A DNA stretch of 64,000 nt, taken from positions 307 to 64,306 of the forward strand of contig JOKI01000002.1 of assembly GCA_000722615.1 (NCBI GenBank), written 5' to 3'. This DNA comes from Pseudorhizobium pelagicum. Lineage in GTDB: Bacteria; Pseudomonadota; Alphaproteobacteria; Rhizobiales; Rhizobiaceae. Positions 36,287 to 47,926 of the stretch are shown one piece after another (positions within the stretch are counted from its first letter, which is position 1; each line of letters starts with the position of its first letter). A model generated the notes under the pieces. That model was not told the DNA's origin. It worked only from the letters and a program-made list of their open reading frames with translations, and searched no databases. The translations under genes and the position numbers were made by a program.

Positions 36287-37927
36287 TTACGCGGGGCGGC
36301 GCGTGCGGCCCTGGCCGCCGCCGGTGTTCTCGCCGCCGAACTTGACGGGACCGCCGTTGGCGCTGCCCTTGGAGGCAGGACGGCCGTGGCCGCTGCGGGT
36401 GCGCTGGTTGGCGGCTTCATGGGCACCATGGGCTGCCGGAGCGGCACCCTTGCGGTGTTCCTTGCGGGCCGGACGACCTTCGGCACCGTTCGGGCCGCCG
36501 AAGGCCTTCTTGGCAGGACGGAAGTCGGAGGTCGAGGTCAGGTCGTTGTCGGCCTGGGGCGCACCTTCGCCGCGACGCTGGCCGCGGAATTCGTCGTTGC
36601 GACGGTTGTCGCGCTGCGGACGCGCACCGCGCTCCTCGGAGCCTTCAGCCTGCGAGAAGGGCTTGCGGGCCGGGCGTTCGCGACGTTCCGGACGACCTTC
36701 GCCGCCGGGACGACCGCCGCCGTTGCTACGGGCCTGGCGTGGAGCCGAAGCACCGCGCTTGTTGCCGCCGCCGCGTGCCGGACGAGCCATGCCGACCGGG
36801 CGTTCGCCCGATGCGGTGGTGATCTCGATGTTCATCAGCCGCTCGATGTCACGCAGCAGACCGGCTTCGTCGGGTGCGCAGAAGGCGATGGCGATGCCGT
36901 CCTTACCTGCACGCGCCGTGCGTCCGATGCGGTGGACATAGGCATCCGGCACTTCCGGAAGGTCGTAGTTGAAGACGTGGGTGACGCCCGGGATGTCGAT
37001 GCCGCGGGCCGCGACGTCGGTGGCCACCAGCACGCGGATCTCGCCGTCGCGGAAGGCCTTCAGAGCCCGTTCGCGCTGGCCCTGGCTCTTGTTGCCGTGG
37101 ATGGAGGCAACCTTGAACTCGACCTGCTCGAGGTGCTTGGAGAGCTTTTCGGCGCTGTGCTTGGTGCGCAGGAAGACCATGGCGCGGCCGTCCGGGTTCT
37201 CCGTCAGGGACTTCTTCAGGAGATCCGTCTTGTCGTTCTTGCCGTTCACGAAGTGGACGAACTGCTCGACCTTGTCGGCAGCCTTGCCCGGAGGCGTCAC
37301 GGACACCTGGACCGGATCCTTCAGGAAGTCGGAGGCCAGATCGGCGATTGCCTTCGGCATGGTGGCCGAGAACAGCAGCGTCTGGCGCTTGGCCGGAACC
37401 ATCTTGGAGATCTTGCGCAGGTCGTGGATGAAGCCGAGATCGAGCATCTGGTCGGCTTCGTCGAGCACCAGGTAGCGCACCGTTGTCAGGCCGATGGCGC
37501 GGCGCGAGATCAGGTCGAGCAGGCGGCCGGGCGTTGCGACGAGAATGTCGGTGCCCTTTTCAAGCTGCTGCTGCTGCTTGTTGATCGAGGCGCCGCCGAC
37601 GACAGCGTTGATCTTCAGGGGCGTATTGCGGATGTAGCTCTTCAGGCTGACGGCGATCTGGTTGACCAGCTCGCGGGTCGGAGCCAGGATCAGCGCACGG
37701 GTGGTGCGGTTGTCAGGACGCTTCTGGTCCTTGGAAAGCATTTCGATCAGCGGCAGGCCGAAGGCGGCTGTCTTGCCGGTGCCGGTCTGTGCCAGGCCGA
37801 CCATGTCGCGGCCCTGGAGAAGCTGGGGAATGGACTTTTCCTGGATCGGGGTCGGGGTGTCGTAGCCGAGGGCGGAAAGCGCGTCTACGAGCTGCTTGGA
37901 CAGGCCAAGCTCTTGGAAATTCGTCAA
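36287..37927 (-). CDS. DEAD-box RNA helicase (RhlE/SrmB type)
   Basis: 546 aa. The core (residues 1-375) has all helicase motifs: Q-motif FQELGLSKQLVDAL, motif I AQTGTGKT, PTRELVNQI, VLDEADQMLDLGF (DEAD), SATMP, and HRIGRTARAG. A ~170-residue tail rich in Arg and Gly follows (RRERPARKPFSQAEGSEER), which binds RNA loosely in this family. Likely roles are ribosome assembly, cold adaptation and mRNA turnover. The 344-bp gap upstream suggests a long, possibly cold-regulated leader, though I see no defined element. Confidence 0.95.
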   Translation of the reverse strand: MTNFQELGLSKQLVDALSALGYDTPTPIQEKSIPQLLQGRDMVGLAQTGTGKTAAFGLPLIEMLSKDQKRPDNRTTRALILAPTRELVNQIAVSLKSYIRNTPLKINAVVGGASINKQQQQLEKGTDILVATPGRLLDLISRRAIGLTTVRYLVLDEADQMLDLGFIHDLRKISKMVPAKRQTLLFSATMPKAIADLASDFLKDPVQVSVTPPGKAADKVEQFVHFVNGKNDKTDLLKKSLTENPDGRAMVFLRTKHSAEKLSKHLEQVEFKVASIHGNKSQGQRERALKAFRDGEIRVLVATDVAARGIDIPGVTHVFNYDLPEVPDAYVHRIGRTARAGKDGIAIAFCAPDEAGLLRDIERLMNIEITTASGERPVGMARPARGGGNKRGASAPRQARSNGGGRPGGEGRPERRERPARKPFSQAEGSEERGARPQRDNRRNDEFRGQRRGEGAPQADNDLTSTSDFRPAKKAFGGPNGAEGRPARKEHRKGAAPAAHGAHEAANQRTRSGHGRPASKGSANGGPVKFGGENTGGGQGRTRRPA

Positions 37928-38218
37928 GTCGAATACCTTTTCGGGGCGCCAAAAGCGCGCAACCGGCTACAGCACCATGCTGTCCGGCTTGCCCTTGGCG
38001 TCAAGAACCCCGCGTGAAGTGGGAACTTGTGTGTTGGAAATTGCTCTCCAGCGCGTAAACCCTCGGGAAATGAGGGCGATCTATCTGTGCGCCTTGTTCC
38101 TTCTTCGCGACTATCGTGTCACAGGGCCAACTCACGCGGCGGCCGGAAGGTGAAAGCTGTGCTTCATTTGGTGGAAGGACAGCTCAAAGTCAAGTGACGT
38201 TTTTGCGGCTGTAATGCG

Positions 38219-38249
38219 AAAGCCCGCCCCCAGGCCTGGAGGCGGGCTT
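38219..38249 (-). terminator. Hairpin terminator after the Tyr-rich secreted protein gene
   Basis: AAGCCCGCC-C-CCAGG-CCTGG-A-GGCGGGCTT forms a near-perfect 15-bp stem 22 bp past the stop codon at 38272. The T-tract is weak. The surrounding 37928-38271 gap holds nothing else recognised. Confidence 0.6.
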
Positions 38250-38271
38250 CGATTTGTCCAATGGATTCCGC

Positions 38272-38586
38272 TTAGTAGCAGACACGGGCGCGATAGGCTT
38301 CGCCCCACTCGTTCTCAACCCATTCGAAATGGCACCGCGGCGCGGGCCGGTAATAGGTGCGGCGATAGACCGGCGGCGGCGGCGCATAGTCGTATTCGGG
38401 CTCCACATAGACCCGGCGCGGCTGCGAGGCGATGGCTCCGCCGATGATGCCGCCGGCAAGCCCTGCCGCAACGCCGGCCCAGACGTCGTCGTGACGATCG
38501 CGAGCCTGCGCGTTCGGAACCGCAAGAGCCCCCATCGCCGTCAACGCCATCATGCCCGCAGTCACAGTCTTCTTAAGTGTTCGCAT
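38272..38586 (-). CDS. Small secreted glycine-zipper/proline-tyrosine-rich protein
   Basis: 104 aa with a signal peptide (KKTVTAGMMALTAMGALAVPNAQA). A short glycine-rich hydrophobic segment (GVAAGLAGGIIGGAIAS) follows, then a Pro/Tyr-rich tail (YDYAPPPPVYRRTYYRP) ending in CHFEWVENEWGEAYRARVCY with two cysteines. This pattern is common in Rhizobiales surface or envelope proteins. The function is unknown. The start follows AAAGGATGAGG; a second ATG 9 bp upstream is possible. Confidence 0.7.
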   Translation of the reverse strand: MRTLKKTVTAGMMALTAMGALAVPNAQARDRHDDVWAGVAAGLAGGIIGGAIASQPRRVYVEPEYDYAPPPPVYRRTYYRPAPRCHFEWVENEWGEAYRARVCY

Positions 38587-38959
38587 GATCCTCATCCTTT
38601 CCCTCTCCAGGGTATGGGGAAGAGTGTCGCCATCAATCCCGGCGGATTGAAGGACGTGCAGAAGCTCCAGTCTGAACGGCTGTTCAGCCAGATGCGGCCT
38701 GCGGTTGAAGAAGCGCTCGATCACCATTCGAAAAGCGCGAATTGCGGCGCGATTGTGGCCTGAACCTGGCGAATCCCGGGCGGCATCGAAAGTGCAGAAG
38801 TCAGGGTCAGGCGGGGTAAAACTGACAAATGTAAGCTTTCGGGACGGCTGAACGCGCTTTGCAAGGAATCGTTAACGCTCGCTATGGTGTTATCTCCGAA
38901 TCGGAGCACAACAGAAACGCTGTGGGACGCCGCTGTCCAAGCGGCTGGAGCGGAAGACG
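38587..38959. other. 373-bp divergent intergenic gap
   Basis: Separates the secreted protein gene from the hybrid kinase gene. A single TTAACG half-site at ~38873 is the only hint of a CtrA box and has no partner at the right spacing. No gene, RNA or hairpin is supported here. Confidence 0.35.
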
Positions 38960-42625
<3,666 letters not shown>

Positions 42626-42637
42626 CGAGCGAGCGCC

Positions 42638-42868
42638 ATGAGCGCGATCCACAACGAGCGCACGAAGCTGACTGCCAACTGGCTGAACGCCATGGCGTCA
42701 GGCGTCATCATCACCGGGGTGGTGGCCCCTTCGATCGCCGTGCTTTTTCAGTTCAGCATCGGGATAGGGTTTAGTCCGCTGCTGCTGACTGCTGCCAGCT
42801 GTGTTTGGCTTTCCTGCGGAATTGCACTACATTTGCTGGCAAGAAAAGTTCTTGGGAGGCTGCTGTGA
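42638..42868 (+). CDS. Hypothetical small membrane protein
   Basis: 76 aa with two hydrophobic helices (ASGVIITGVVAPSIAVLFQF and LLLTAASCVWLSCGIALHLLA). It starts 12 bp after the kinase stop and its stop overlaps the next small gene by 4 bp (GTGA). The tight spacing suggests an accessory to the kinase, but no function is known. Confidence 0.6.
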   Translation: MSAIHNERTKLTANWLNAMASGVIITGVVAPSIAVLFQFSIGIGFSPLLLTAASCVWLSCGIALHLLARKVLGRLL

Positions 42869-42984
42869 GCTGGTTCACGATCTATGCCCTCTTCGGCATG
42901 CCGCTTGTCGCCTTGGCGATCGGAGCGGGCGTCTACTATTTTACCGCGCCCGGTCGTCGCCATCCCATGCACCCGGGCGAATAG
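42865..42984 (+). CDS. Tiny membrane protein overlapping the previous gene
   Basis: 39 aa: a GTG start in GTGA overlap with the preceding stop, GGGAGG ribosome site, one membrane helix (YALFGMPLVALAIGAGVYYF) and a charged tail ending HPGE. Too short for usual gene callers, but the overlap, ribosome site and helix make it credible. It is likely translationally coupled to the 76-aa protein. Function unknown. Confidence 0.5.
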   Translation: MSWFTIYALFGMPLVALAIGAGVYYFTAPGRRHPMHPGE

Positions 42985-42991
42985 CGGCCTT

Positions 42992-43696
42992 CTACTTTCT
43001 GCCGCACAGCATTTCGCGCTTGCCGGCAAAGCCGGATCGCCGCTCCACCGCAAATCCCGCCGCCTGCAGGTTGCGCCGCACGAAGCCCGCTGCCGCATAG
43101 GTGGCGAAGCTGCCGCCGGGAACGGTCCTGTCGAAGATCGCCTGCATCAGGTCCGGCGACCACATGTCTGGGTTGCGCGAGGGGGCGAAACCGTCGAGGA
43201 ACCAGGCGTCGAAACCGGCGGGCTCTGCCGTCACGCCGTCCAGCGCCGGACCGACGACGACGGTGAGCCGCGTCTGCGCGTCCGCCACGATCTCCACGCG
43301 ACCCTGCGGATGCGCGGGCCAGGCAGCGACCAGCGCCGTCCGCTCCGCGGCGATCTCCGGCCATTGCGACAGGGCGCGGCCGATCTCTTCGGCGGCCATC
43401 GGATAGAGTTCGAAGGAGGTGAAATGCAGGTGCGCGCCCGGTTGCCGCACGAGCTTCCACTGCCGCCAGGTCTCGCAGAAGTTCAGCCCGGTGCCGAAGC
43501 CCAGTTCGCCGATGCGGAACGTGGACGCATCGCGCCACCGCTCCGGCAGGCCGTTGCCGGCCAGGAAGACGTGGCCGCACTCGAGCCGACCGTCGTTGCG
43601 GCAATAAAAATGGTCGCCAAACTGGGGCGAGTAGGGCATATCGCCCTCGTGCCACTCGAGGCTCCCGCCATCACTCTCGGAAATATCGTTGTTCAT
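42992..43696 (-). CDS. mnmD: tRNA mnm5s2U34 methyltransferase MnmD
   Basis: 234 aa. It carries the MnmD/MnmC1 signature: SPQFGDHFYCRNDGRLECGHVFLAGNGLPERW, then the S-adenosylmethionine region IGELGFGTGLNFCETW, and the DAWFLDGFAPSRNPDMWSPDLM catalytic segment. It methylates the wobble uridine of Lys, Glu and Gln tRNAs. In E. coli this is the N-terminal half of the fused MnmC; here it is separate. The ATG overlaps the start codon of the divergent oxidoreductase gene. Confidence 0.93.
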   Translation of the reverse strand: MNNDISESDGGSLEWHEGDMPYSPQFGDHFYCRNDGRLECGHVFLAGNGLPERWRDASTFRIGELGFGTGLNFCETWRQWKLVRQPGAHLHFTSFELYPMAAEEIGRALSQWPEIAAERTALVAAWPAHPQGRVEIVADAQTRLTVVVGPALDGVTAEPAGFDAWFLDGFAPSRNPDMWSPDLMQAIFDRTVPGGSFATYAAAGFVRRNLQAAGFAVERRSGFAGKREMLCGRK

Positions 43697-44882
43697 GACC
43701 ACAGCCGATAGTCCCGCCGGTCGGGCCGGTCAATCGCTTCCGTCGTCACAGGATCTCGTCATCCTCGGTGGCGGCATCATGGGGCTGTGGGCAGCGCTCA
43801 AGGCGGACCGGCTCGGCATCCCGACGCTGCTGCTGGACGCCGGGACGCTGGCAAGCGGCGCCTCCGGCGGCCTCCTCGGCGCGCTGATGGCGCATGTGCC
43901 GGATCGCTGGTCGGAGAAGAAGCAGTTCCAGTTCGACGCGCTCGTTTCGCTCGAAACCGAGATCGCCCGCCTGGAATCCGAAACAGGTCTCTCCAGCGGC
44001 TATCGCCGCTCCGGCCGGCTGATCCCGCTGCCGAAGCCGCATCTGCGCGACATCGCGCTCCGTCATGCGCAGGACGCCAGGGAGAACTGGGCGTCCGCCG
44101 GACATGATTTTAGATGGGACGTGCTCGAGCCTGACGCCGTTCCGGCGCTCGATCCCGCCTTCACCGGTGCCGGGGTGATCCACGAGACGCTCGCCGGGAG
44201 GGTGTCGCCGCGCGCCCTGATGGCGGAGTTGGCGGCACGGCTGCGGGCGTCGCCCAATGTCCGGATCGTCGAGGGCGTGCCGGCATTGCGCATCGACGCA
44301 GCAGAGAGCCGGGTGGTGCTCGCGGATGGCACGGCGGTCGCCTTCGGCCACTGCATCGTCGCGGCGGGGCCGTCGTCCTTTCCGCTTCTGGATGAGCTCG
44401 GCGGTGGCGCTCCCCGGTCGCTCGGGCGCCCGGTGAAGGGACAGGCGGCGCTTTTGAAGGCGGACATCGATCCGGCGCATCCAATCGTCTTCCTCAACGG
44501 CCTCTATGTCGTGCCCCATGACGACGGGCTGGTGGCGATCGGCAGCACCAGCGAGGAGGAGTTCGACGCGCCGTTCGCGACCGACGCCAAGCTCGACGAC
44601 TTTCTGGAGCGGGCGCGGCAGCTGGTCCCGGCGTTGCGGCAGGCGGAGGTGGTCGAGCGCTGGGCAGGCTTGCGCCCGAAGGCGATCGGCCGCGATCCGA
44701 TGGTCGGGCCGCATGCGAACCATCCCTCCGTCATCGCGCTTACCGGTGGCTTCAAGGTGAGCTTCGGCATCGCCCACCGGCTGGCCGATGCGGCCCTGTC
44801 CGCCATGGCCGGTCAGGTGATGGATGTGCCCGACGCCTTCACCTTCGAAAGCCATCTGCGGCTTGCCGCGCAGCCCGACTGA
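43695..44882 (+). CDS. FAD-dependent oxidoreductase (DAO/MnmC2-like)
   Basis: 395 aa. A Rossmann motif LVILGGGIMGLWAALKADRLG lies near the N-terminus, then the SGASGG-like LASGASGGLLGALMAH, and the C-terminal WAGLRPKAIGRDPMVGPHAN plus LTGGFKVSFGIAHRLADA. This is the DAO fold of glycine oxidase and of MnmC2, which removes the carboxymethyl group of cmnm5U34. Divergence from mnmD suggests the split partner of MnmC, but a glycine- or D-amino-acid oxidase role cannot be excluded. Its ATG lies within the same CATG as the mnmD start. Confidence 0.8.
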   Translation: MTTADSPAGRAGQSLPSSQDLVILGGGIMGLWAALKADRLGIPTLLLDAGTLASGASGGLLGALMAHVPDRWSEKKQFQFDALVSLETEIARLESETGLSSGYRRSGRLIPLPKPHLRDIALRHAQDARENWASAGHDFRWDVLEPDAVPALDPAFTGAGVIHETLAGRVSPRALMAELAARLRASPNVRIVEGVPALRIDAAESRVVLADGTAVAFGHCIVAAGPSSFPLLDELGGGAPRSLGRPVKGQAALLKADIDPAHPIVFLNGLYVVPHDDGLVAIGSTSEEEFDAPFATDAKLDDFLERARQLVPALRQAEVVERWAGLRPKAIGRDPMVGPHANHPSVIALTGGFKVSFGIAHRLADAALSAMAGQVMDVPDAFTFESHLRLAAQPD

Positions 44883-44963
44883 TCACCGCAGGTATCGATG
44901 TTTCCGTCTCGACAGCGGCGAGAGGGCTGGCTACCGTCGCGGCATATCTGGCAAGGTGATTTG

Positions 44964-45890
44964 ATGTCCCAAAACGATTACCCCCGCAATCTCGTCGGCT
45001 ACGGCCGCACGCCTCCCGATCCGAAATGGCCGGGCGGCGCCCATGTCGCCGTACAGTTCGTGATCAACTATGAGGAGGGTGGCGAGAGCTCGATCCTCGA
45101 CGGCGACGCGGCTTCGGAGAACCTGCTGTCGGAGATCGTCGGCGCGGCGGCCTGGCCGGGTCAGCGCAACCTCAACATGGAATCGATCTACGAATATGGC
45201 TCACGCGCCGGCTTCTGGCGGCTGTGGCGGATGTTCACCGATCTCAAGGTGCAGACGACCGTCTACGGCGTGACGCGGGCCATGGCGCGCAACCCGGACG
45301 CCGTCGCGGCGATGAAGGAAGCCGGCTGGGAGATCGCCAGCCACGGCTATCGCTGGTTGGAATACAAGGACTTTTCGCTCGAGAAGGAGCGCGAGCACAT
45401 CCGCGAAGCCGTCCGGCTGCACACGGAGCTGACCGGCGAGCGCCCCTACGGCATGTACCAGGGCAAGCCGTCGGACAACACGCTGCGCCTCGTGATGGAG
45501 GAGGGCGGCTTCCTCTATTCCTCCGACAGCTATGCCGACGATCTGCCCTACTGGGTGCCTGGGCTCGACGGCAAGCCGTTCCTGATCATCCCCTATACGC
45601 TGGAGACGAACGACATGCGGTTCGCGACGCCGCAGGGGTTCAATACCGGCGACCAGTTCTTCACCTACCTCAAGGATGCCTTCGATGTCCTCTACCAGGA
45701 GGGCCAGGAGGGAGCGCCGAAGATGATGTCGGTGGGGCTGCACTGCCGCCTCGTCGGCCGTCCCGGCCGCGCCGCCGCCCTTCGCCGCTTCGTCGAATAT
45801 GTGCTCTCCCACGACAAGGTGTGGATCCCGCAGCGCGTCGAGATCGCCCGCCACTGGCACGAACACCACACGCCTGGGAACGGCGCATGA
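44964..45890 (+). CDS. puuE: Allantoinase PuuE (polysaccharide-deacetylase fold)
   Basis: 308 aa of the metal-independent allantoinase class, which opens allantoin to allantoate. The characteristic start YPRNLVGYGRTPPDPKWPGGAHVAVQFVINYEEG and the NodB-fold core (VYGVTRAMARNP, EIASHGYRWLEYKDFS, YSSDSYADDLPYW) are present. The Zn ligands of true deacetylases are partly absent, as known for PuuE. Stop overlaps uraD start by 4 bp (ATGA). It begins the ureide operon puuE-uraD-(mntA/hepT)x2-allA-uraH. A ribosome site AAGGTGA precedes the ATG. Confidence 0.95.
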   Translation: MSQNDYPRNLVGYGRTPPDPKWPGGAHVAVQFVINYEEGGESSILDGDAASENLLSEIVGAAAWPGQRNLNMESIYEYGSRAGFWRLWRMFTDLKVQTTVYGVTRAMARNPDAVAAMKEAGWEIASHGYRWLEYKDFSLEKEREHIREAVRLHTELTGERPYGMYQGKPSDNTLRLVMEEGGFLYSSDSYADDLPYWVPGLDGKPFLIIPYTLETNDMRFATPQGFNTGDQFFTYLKDAFDVLYQEGQEGAPKMMSVGLHCRLVGRPGRAAALRRFVEYVLSHDKVWIPQRVEIARHWHEHHTPGNGA

Positions 45891-46384
45891 CCGCGCGCGA
45901 GGATTTCGTCGCCCGCTTCGGCGGCGTCTTCGAGCATTCGCCCTTCATCGCCGAACGGGCCTATGACGCGGGCCTGCTCTTCGTGCCGCTGAGGGCCGAC
46001 GGCGTGCATCAGGCGCTGGTCTCGATCTTCCGCAAGGCCTCGCGAGAGGAGCGGCTCGGCGTCTTGCGCGCCCATCCGGATCTTGCCGGCAGGCTGGCGA
46101 TCGCCGGCGAACTGACGGAAGAGAGCCGCAACGAGCAGGCAGGCGCCGGGCTCGATCGGCTGACGCCGGAAGAGCACGCCCGGTTCACCAAACTCAACGA
46201 CACCTACACGCAAAAATTCGGCTTCCCCTTCATCATCGCCGTCCGGGGTCTCAACAAGGCCGACATCCTTGCCGCCTTCGAGGAGCGCATCCACAACAGC
46301 CCCGAGGCGGAATTCGAGACGGCGACGGCGCAGGTGGAGCGCATCGCCGCGCTGCGGCTTGCGACGCTGCTGCCGGAGGGATGA
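45887..46384 (+). CDS. uraD: OHCU decarboxylase UraD
   Basis: 165 aa, an all-helical enzyme that decarboxylates 2-oxo-4-hydroxy-4-carboxy-5-ureidoimidazoline to S-allantoin. Visible markers are EHSPFIAERAY, LRAHPDLAGRLA with the catalytic His-Pro-Asp, ELTEESRNEQAGAGLDRL, and FKLN-like TKLNDTYTQKFGFPFIIAVRG. It lies tightly between puuE and the first toxin-antitoxin module. A fragment of its 3' end reappears ~820 bp downstream. Confidence 0.95.
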   Translation: MTAREDFVARFGGVFEHSPFIAERAYDAGLLFVPLRADGVHQALVSIFRKASREERLGVLRAHPDLAGRLAIAGELTEESRNEQAGAGLDRLTPEEHARFTKLNDTYTQKFGFPFIIAVRGLNKADILAAFEERIHNSPEAEFETATAQVERIAALRLATLLPEG

Positions 46385-46454
46385 GTCAGCATGTTCTTTC
46401 CAGCCTGTCTCCGATCGCTTATATTGCCGGCATCAGGAGTGATTTCGCCATGAG
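46349..46454 (+). repeat. Duplicated leader, copy 1 (uraD tail to mntA start)
   Basis: A 106-bp block runs from the last ~12 uraD codons through the leader to the mntA ATG. It is ~90% identical to copy 2 at 47174-47278 (about 11 differences and one 1-bp indel). It contains an AGGAG ribosome site and a TATATT possible -10. The flanking coding parts are much less alike. Confidence 0.85.
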
Positions 46455-46740
46455 ACCGTCCGAAGTGCTGGACAGGAACCGAGCCGTCATCAAGGAGATC
46501 GTCGCCCGACGCCGGGTCTCGAATCCACGCGTCTATGGGTCGGTCCTGCGCGGCGAAGACGGATCGGAGAGCGATCTCGATATCCTGGTGGATCCGTCGC
46601 CGGACACGAGCCTGCTGACGCTCGGCGGCCTCGAAGGCGATCTTTCCGAAGCGCTGGGTATCCGGGTCGATGTGAAGGTTCCGGGTGACTTCCCTGCGGC
46701 GGTCCGCGAACGCATCACCGCTGAAGCCGTCGCCGTATGA
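46450..46740 (+). CDS. mntA: MntA-like nucleotidyltransferase antitoxin, copy 1
   Basis: 96 aa minimal nucleotidyltransferase. Signature GS-x10-DxD is intact: GSVLRGEDGSESDLDIL, with the downstream Asp in RVDVKVPG. MNT proteins AMPylate their HEPN toxins at a Tyr beside the RX4H RNase site. The ATG next to AGGAG is used; an ATG at 46381 would overlap the uraD stop but is not conserved in copy 2. It overlaps the HEPN gene by 4 bp. Confidence 0.88.
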   Translation: MRPSEVLDRNRAVIKEIVARRRVSNPRVYGSVLRGEDGSESDLDILVDPSPDTSLLTLGGLEGDLSEALGIRVDVKVPGDFPAAVRERITAEAVAV

Positions 46741-47099
46741 GCGACGATCGCCTGCCAATCTATCTTGAACGCATGGCAGCTGCGGCGAAGACGGCGACCG
46801 GCTATACGCGCGGAATGGATCGTGCCGCGTTCTTTGCGGATCAGAGAACGCAGGATGCCGTGGTTGCCAACATCATGGCAATCGGCGAATGCGTGATCAA
46901 GCTGATGGATGCCCATCCGGAGTTCATCGCGGACCATCCGCAGATTGCCTGGAAGGACATTCGCAACATGCGCAACCGCATTGCGCACCAGTATTTCCAG
47001 CTGGATGTAGATACGATCTGGCTCACCGTAAACAGCTTCCTCCCTGACCTCCTCGACCAGCTTCACGCCATCACCCACTGGCGCCCGCAAGGCGAATGA
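46737..47099 (+). CDS. hepT: HepT-like HEPN RNase toxin, copy 1
   Basis: 120 aa, helical HEPN protein of the DUF86 type. The catalytic motif RX4HXY is RNRIAHQY at residues ~78-85; Arg and His cut RNA and the Tyr is the AMPylation site in known pairs. Start overlaps the mntA stop (ATGA). It forms one of two toxin-antitoxin pairs in the ureide operon. Confidence 0.88.
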   Translation: MSDDRLPIYLERMAAAAKTATGYTRGMDRAAFFADQRTQDAVVANIMAIGECVIKLMDAHPEFIADHPQIAWKDIRNMRNRIAHQYFQLDVDTIWLTVNSFLPDLLDQLHAITHWRPQGE

Positions 47100-47173
47100 T
47101 CATGCCGCAGCCTCTCGTCGTCCATCCCCGCAGCCGAGAAGCCTTAACGACCCAGGGGCAGAGTTCGAGGACG

Positions 47174-47278
47174 GCGCTGCGGCTCACGACGCTGCTGCCG
47201 GAGGGGTGAGCGGCATGTTCTTTCCAGCCTGTCTGCGATCGCCTATATTGCCGCCATCAGGAGTGATTTCGCCATGAG
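47174..47278 (+). pseudogene. Fossil of the uraD 3' end plus duplicated leader, copy 2
   Basis: The stretch 47174-47212 encodes ALRLTTLLPEG then a stop, matching the last residues ALRLATLLPEG of the intact uraD. It is followed by the same leader and ATG context as copy 1. The rest of uraD is missing. This is direct evidence that the second MNT-HEPN pair arose by, or was inserted through, recombination with the uraD-mntA junction. It stays in frame with a 35-codon frame from 47102, probably by chance. Confidence 0.85.
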
Positions 47279-47564
47279 GCCTTCCGAGGTGCTGGAGCAG
47301 AACAGAGAAGCGATCCGCGCTGCAACGGCCCGTCACAAGGCGGCCAATCCGCGTGTTTTCGGTTCTGTTGCGCGGGGTGAGGACGGGCCGGACAGCGATC
47401 TCGACATCCTGATCGATGCTCTGCCCGGCATGACTTTGTTCGATCTCGGGGGGCTGCAAGCCGAGATGGAGGATCTGCTGTCTTGCCGGGTCGACGTGGT
47501 CACGGCCAGCGGCCTGAAGGCGCGGATGCGCGACCGCATCCTTGCCGAAGCGCGCACCATATGA
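47274..47564 (+). CDS. mntA: MntA-like nucleotidyltransferase antitoxin, copy 2
   Basis: 96 aa, same length as copy 1 but only about half identical. The GS-x10-DxD motif is intact (GSVARGEDGPDSDLDIL) with RVDVVTASG downstream. The MRPSEVLxxNRxxI start is shared. It overlaps the second HEPN gene by 4 bp. It should AMPylate its own partner; specificity for copy 1's HEPN is uncertain. Confidence 0.87.
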   Translation: MRPSEVLEQNREAIRAATARHKAANPRVFGSVARGEDGPDSDLDILIDALPGMTLFDLGGLQAEMEDLLSCRVDVVTASGLKARMRDRILAEARTI

Positions 47565-47926
47565 CACCGGAAGAGCGCCTGCTCGATAACCTTATCGATA
47601 TGGAGGAGGCGGCTCGCGAAGCGATCGGATTCCTTCAGGAAGTCAGCTTTGAGGCATTCGAGCAGGATCTCTTGCGTCAGCGCGCCGTAGCCATGACCTT
47701 CGTTTTACTCGCGACCGCCGCTGCACGTATCCAGACGCTGTTTGCGGACATTGCGACCGAGCAACCGGAGATCGCCTGGAGCAAGATCCGGGGTCTGCGC
47801 AATCTCGTGGTTCACCAATATGACCGGCTGGATTGGCGTATCATCTGGGATACGGTGCAGTCCGACCTGCCGAAGCTTGTCCGACAGATCGACCAGCTCC
47901 GCCACCCGCATATCCAGGGAGAATGA
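47561..47926 (+). CDS. hepT: HepT-like HEPN RNase toxin, copy 2
   Basis: 121 aa HEPN/DUF86 protein with the RX4HXY motif RNLVVHQY. Identity to the first HEPN is low (about a quarter to a third by eye), mostly at [12 protein letters not shown] and the motif. Its stop overlaps the allA ATG by 4 bp, so it is embedded in the ureide operon's translational chain. Both catalytic residues are kept. Confidence 0.85.
   Translation: MTPEERLLDNLIDMEEAAREAIGFLQEVSFEAFEQDLLRQRAVAMTFVLLATAAARIQTLFADIATEQPEIAWSKIRGLRNLVVHQYDRLDWRIIWDTVQSDLPKLVRQIDQLRHPHIQGE

Noticed and set aside
46381..46740. Earlier ATG for mntA copy 1, overlapping the uraD stop
   Set aside because: A 1-bp indel breaks this frame in the duplicate leader of copy 2, while the ATG beside AGGAG is kept in both.
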